NCBI GenBank assembly: GCA_903821255.1
Contig: CAIJKT010000523.1
Coordinates: 1 to 9,387, forward strand
Origin: an uncultured Lentisphaeria bacterium
GTDB taxonomy: Bacteria > Verrucomicrobiota > Lentisphaeria > Victivallales > Victivallaceae
Length of the DNA stretch: 9,387 nt
Direction: 5' to 3'
Shown here piece after piece: positions 7,442-9,387 of the stretch (positions are counted from its first letter, which is position 1; each line of letters opens with the position of its first letter). The position numbers and the translations under genes are program-made. The notes beneath the pieces were generated by a model. It was given only the letters and a program-made list of their open reading frames with translations. It did not search any database and was not told the origin of the DNA.

Positions 7442-8179
7442 TTAAAAAAAGACCCCGTTTTCATTTGATCCATTTTGTTTTTTGTAGTGGATATACCCGC
7501 AATCGAATGCCCGTTTTCTCTCTATTGGAGCAACGTGACCATCTGCAAATAAAATATTTGCCTTGTCATTGTGTCGCATATGGAGTGATCTGGAAGTAGC
7601 TGCTGACGTGTCATTTGTCATATAATACCATTGCAGATTACTGTAAGCCATTCCTAGTACCGACGAGTCTCCCACGAGAATAAAATCATTCGGGGCATAC
7701 TTATTACTTTCAGGGATAAACTGAGGAGAGGTTGCGTTAACAATCAGCACTTTGTTCCTAAATATTTTCCAGCACATACCATAATTACCATTGCCGGAAA
7801 AAAGGTTCATCCCATAAGTCCATGATCCCGGATTGCTAGTATCTCCATTGTATTTAGCAGAAGGACAGGCAAAGATATTCGTTTTATTGTAATTAACTTT
7901 AGTTGTATACGAGCCCTGAACAAGAATAGTACTCCAAAATGATGAACCATTCGTTGTGTAAGACGGTGCAAGGCCGGAAAAATCATTAGCGTAAGCGTGA
8001 ATGGCAATCCCGTTTTGCTTTAAATTGCTTAAACATGCAGCGCTTTTCGCGGATTCCCTGGCCTTCCCTAACGCAGGCATCAGCATGCTGACCAAAATAG
8101 CGATGATCGCGATCACTACGAGGAGTTCTACAAGTGTAAAATTAATTAAATTTGCACGACTTGTTAACTGCTTTTTCAT
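7442..8179 (-). CDS. Type II secretion-like pseudopilin with C-terminal H-X9-DG motif
   Basis: 245 residues from the ATG at 8179; the adjacent ATG at 8182 is also possible, but AAGGAG at 8193-8188 has better spacing to 8179. In the 246-residue numbering from 8182, the N-terminus is short and basic. It is followed by [17 protein letters not shown] (14-30), a prepilin peptidase and N-methylation segment with F15 as the expected mature first residue and E19 as the conserved +5 Glu. The residue before the cut is Asn rather than the usual Gly. Then come the typical [24 protein letters not shown] helix (34-56), a Cys-containing globular part and H204-X9-D214-G215. This architecture is greatly expanded in Planctomycetota and Lentisphaerota (family knowledge). 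It would be anchored in the inner membrane or assembled as a minor pilus. Placed between a sugar-type regulator and exported glycan-enzyme-like proteins, it may help present or take up a substrate (inference). Confidence 0.92.
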   Translation of the reverse strand: MKKQLTSRANLINFTLVELLVVIAIIAILVSMLMPALGKARESAKSAACLSNLKQNGIAIHAYANDFSGLAPSYTTNGSSFWSTILVQGSYTTKVNYNKTNIFACPSAKYNGDTSNPGSWTYGMNLFSGNGNYGMCWKIFRNKVLIVNATSPQFIPESNKYAPNDFILVGDSSVLGMAYSNLQWYYMTNDTSAATSRSLHMRHNDKANILFADGHVAPIERKRAFDCGYIHYKKQNGSNENGVFF

Positions 8180-8187
8180 CATTTCAT

Positions 8188-8193
8188 CTCCTT
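8188..8193 (-). promoter_or_regulatory. Ribosome binding site of the pseudopilin
   Basis: AAGGAG on the minus strand, 8 bases before the ATG at 8179 and 5 before the ATG at 8182. Its spacing slightly favours the inner start. Confidence 0.7.
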
Positions 8194-8217
8194 ATTATTT
8201 GTATTGTGATATTAAAA

Positions 8218-8967
8218 CTACTCAATGATGCCGGGTATAAGTTTTACTCTTACCGGGGACTGCCGTTTTCCCTCAATCAGCGCTTTTAATTCCAGCGCGG
8301 CAGTTCTGCCTAATTCCTCCGGGTCAATATTCACAAGAGGACAATTCAGTAATTTTCCGCCGCCCGCATAAGTGGTCATCAACGAGTATTGCTCTCTGAA
8401 GTTTTCACCGTAATTCTGCTTGAAAGCTTCAATAGCCTGCCAGATGCAGCTGCCTAAGGCAAAGCAGGCGGTAAACGCTATTTTAAAGCGGCATAAATTA
8501 TTGATGTCTGTTATGATCTCGTTTTCATCGGAAATTAACAGATGATCGTCAAAATCAATATTCCGGGCAGCAAAAGCATCCCGATAGCCGTTGTAAAACA
8601 GTTTGTAAGCGTCAATCGCAGTATCGGCAATAAACAGTATCTTGCGGTGCCCTTTGTCCAGCAGATATTCCGCAGCAGTTCTACCGGCGGCATAAAAATC
8701 AGTCGAAACGTAATTGATATGTTCACCTTCAGGAATACGGTTGACACACATTACCGGAACGCCCCGCTGCTGGATCATTTCAATCGCCTGCGCGCGATCA
8801 TTGGTTGGATGAACCCATATCAAACCGTCAAGATTCAGCAGAAGTATTTCCTCTACAGCTTTTTCATTATCATGTATAGCCTGAATCAGCCTTATATCGC
8901 TGAAATCTTCACAGATAGCCTTACCGCATTCGGCAACAATTCCCCAGAAAAACTTATCATAAACCAC
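8218..8967 (-). CDS. LacI-type ligand-sensing domain, C-terminal part of an interrupted regulator
   Basis: 249 codons from a GTG at 8967 that has AGGG six bases upstream, so separate translation is possible. The whole frame matches the periplasmic-binding-protein-like sensor of LacI/GalR regulators: FFWGIVAECGKAI helix, LDGLIWVHP, RGVPVMCVNRIPEG, VSTDFYAAGRTAAEYLLDKGHRKILFIAD (the conserved core), YNGYRDAF, and the end VNIDPEELGRTAALELKALIEGKRQSPVRVKLIP. It carries no DNA-binding domain of its own. The frame continues upstream as VGIIVGSGKIV, the first strand of this fold, directly after an in-frame TAA that ends the GntR-type domain at 8998. Known relatives combine both halves in one chain, so this is most likely one gene with a nonsense codon. 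The ligand is probably a sugar, by family habit only. Confidence 0.85.
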   Translation of the reverse strand: MVYDKFFWGIVAECGKAICEDFSDIRLIQAIHDNEKAVEEILLLNLDGLIWVHPTNDRAQAIEMIQQRGVPVMCVNRIPEGEHINYVSTDFYAAGRTAAEYLLDKGHRKILFIADTAIDAYKLFYNGYRDAFAARNIDFDDHLLISDENEIITDINNLCRFKIAFTACFALGSCIWQAIEAFKQNYGENFREQYSLMTTYAGGGKLLNCPLVNIDPEELGRTAALELKALIEGKRQSPVRVKLIPGIIE

Positions 8968-8997
8968 TATTTTCCCTGAACCAACTATTATTCCTAC

Positions 8998-9246
8998 TTA
9001 CAATTTGTTGCATGGCAGATAGTTATCCTTAAACATGCGTGGATTTGTAAATGTCCCCTGCCATTTGCGTATAATCAGCATTCCTTCACTCACCAGTTCA
9101 TCGAGCGACTTGCGCACTGTCGGCCGGCTGACAGTGTAAATTTTGCACAATTCGCGCTCGGAGAGTATTTTCACTTCCTTGCCCGAATTCCGCCGGGCTT
9201 GATCATAGGCATATTGCCTGATCAGCATTCCTGATCCGTTAGCCAT
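8998..9246 (-). CDS. GntR-type winged-helix DNA-binding domain, N-terminal part of an interrupted regulator
   Basis: 82 codons from ATG at 9246, with AAGGA 8 bases upstream (9259-9255). Residues ~26-68 carry the GntR signature: ILSERELCKIYTVSRPTVRKSLDELVSEGMLI followed by the wing RKWQGTFTNP. The recognition helix is SRPTVRKSLDEL (40-51). The frame ends at TAA (9000-8998) after NKL, and the same frame goes on without any shift into a LacI-type sensor. Alone it would bind DNA without an effector domain and probably without a dimer interface. It is the first gene of the operon, ~38 bases downstream of the inferred transcription start, so autoregulation is likely. Confidence 0.85.
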   Translation of the reverse strand: MANGSGMLIRQYAYDQARRNSGKEVKILSERELCKIYTVSRPTVRKSLDELVSEGMLIIRKWQGTFTNPRMFKDNYLPCNKL

Positions 9247-9260
9247 AAAACGATTCCTTA

Positions 9261-9300
9261 CAACTTACCACACATTACCACCAATAACCATATTATACCA
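9261..9300 (-). repeat. Four TGGTW elements in exact 10-bp phase: candidate operator
   Basis: On the plus strand TACCA, TACCA, AACCA and TACCA end at 9270, 9280, 9290 and 9300. On the minus strand this is TGGTA, TGGTT, TGGTA, TGGTA, one per helical turn. The first element in transcription order adjoins the TATAAT, and the others cover the transcription start and early leader. This position is ideal for repression by the regulator encoded just downstream. GntR proteins usually bind inverted repeats, so the direct arrangement is unusual. Inference only. Confidence 0.55.
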
Positions 9301-9320
9301 TCTGTTTTAATTTCTGTCAA
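9292..9320 (-). promoter_or_regulatory. Perfect-consensus sigma70 promoter of the operon
   Basis: TTGACA (9320-9315), a 17-base spacer and TATAAT (9297-9292) on the minus strand match the housekeeping consensus at all twelve positions with ideal spacing. The start would be near 9285, giving a leader of about 38 bases before the regulator's ATG. AT-rich sequence with an A8/T8 tract lies upstream. No other strong promoter was found in the short gaps to its left, so it probably serves the regulator, pseudopilin, GATase-like and large secreted-protein genes. Confidence 0.85.
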
Positions 9321-9334
9321 TAGCTATCTGGTCA

Positions 9335-9346
9335 TTTTCATGAAAA
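9335..9346. other. Palindrome TTTTCATGAAAA upstream of the promoter
   Basis: Perfect 12-base palindrome centred about 20 bases upstream of the -35 box, running into an A8 tract. It could be an activator site or part of an AT-rich upstream element. Nothing identifies a binding protein. Confidence 0.3.
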
Positions 9347-9360
9347 AAAAGATGATCCGG

Positions 9361-9387
9361 TAAAAAGAAAAAGGGCATCCGGATGGA
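9361..9387 (-). terminator. Possible end of a transcription terminator from a gene beyond the right edge
   Basis: On the minus strand GGATGCCC is followed by TTTTTCTTTTT, like the right arm and U-run of an intrinsic terminator. Inside the window the left side offers only CATCCGGATG, a self-complementary 10-mer; a GGGCATCC left arm would have to lie past 9387. Tentative because the window ends here. Confidence 0.35.

Larger units (their letters stand above)
8218..9246 (-). pseudogene. GntR/LacI-chimeric transcriptional regulator with an in-frame TAA at codon 83
   Basis: The two pieces lie in one frame; 9246 to 8218 is exactly 343 codons including the terminal TAG. That gives about 342 residues, the normal size for AraR-type regulators (GntR domain plus LacI-type sensor). 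Only the TAA at 9000-8998 interrupts it, right at the linker before VGIIVG, so a single base substitution would restore a full protein. TAA also ends the pseudopilin and the exported GATase-like gene, so a reassigned TAA is not indicated. Readthrough, reinitiation at the GTG at 8967, or a true loss of function are the options. Confidence 0.78.

Noticed and set aside
7442..7473. Longer N-terminus for the exported GATase-like protein (start at 7473)
   Set aside because: It would overlap the pseudopilin gene and place 21 non-hydrophobic residues before a clear signal peptide that has its own AAGGAG.
8542..8979. Open frame of 145 codons on the plus strand
   Set aside because: Antisense to the conserved LacI-type sensor domain; its sequence is the mirror of that gene and shows no motif.
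8998..9000. TAA read as a sense codon (alternative genetic code)
   Set aside because: TAA serves as the normal stop of the pseudopilin and of the exported GATase-like gene in the same window.

Overview
The window looks like an accessory carbohydrate-use locus from a bacterium of the PVC group, most likely Lentisphaerota (Victivallis-like). This is an inference, not a proof. The signs are a short type II secretion-like pseudopilin with a [16 protein letters not shown] methylation segment and a C-terminal H-X9-DG motif, a GntR-winged-helix plus LacI-type-sensor regulator, and large secreted proteins with sugar-enzyme folds. Overall base composition is moderate to AT-rich. Only the first ~280 bases (the end of an unrelated plus-strand amidohydrolase) are clearly GC-richer.

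Layout: (1) 1-278, plus strand, the C-terminal part of an amidohydrolase. (2) 279-316, a short convergent junction. (3) Everything else is on the minus strand and is read from right to left. At 9292-9320 is a perfect-consensus sigma70 promoter (TTGACA-17-TATAAT) whose -10 end and transcribed start are covered by four TGGTW elements spaced exactly 10 bp apart. It drives a GntR/LacI-type regulator (9246-8218) that is interrupted by one in-frame TAA. Then, with gaps of only 31-38 bases, come a pseudopilin (8179-7442), a secreted GATase-fold protein (7410-6556) and a very large secreted multidomain protein (6517-2731). The large gene is split by a +1 frame change at a run of eight A. Restored, it would be about 1261 residues: signal peptide, beta-sandwich, TIM barrel, beta-galactosidase-trimerisation-like GATase fold, small beta domain and a second ThuA-like GATase fold. 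(4) After a 263-base gap with no gene I can support, a 716-residue cytoplasmic-looking protein (2467-317) combines an N-terminal GATase-like domain with a predicted alpha/alpha (six-hairpin) toroid.

How the genes may work together (inference): the regulator senses a sugar-like ligand and controls its own operon. The pseudopilin and the exported proteins act in the envelope on a glycan, and the last gene may handle a product in the cytoplasm. No substrate can be assigned. Two genes carry a reading-frame lesion within one operon, so the locus is either decaying, phase-variable at the A run, or carries sequence errors.
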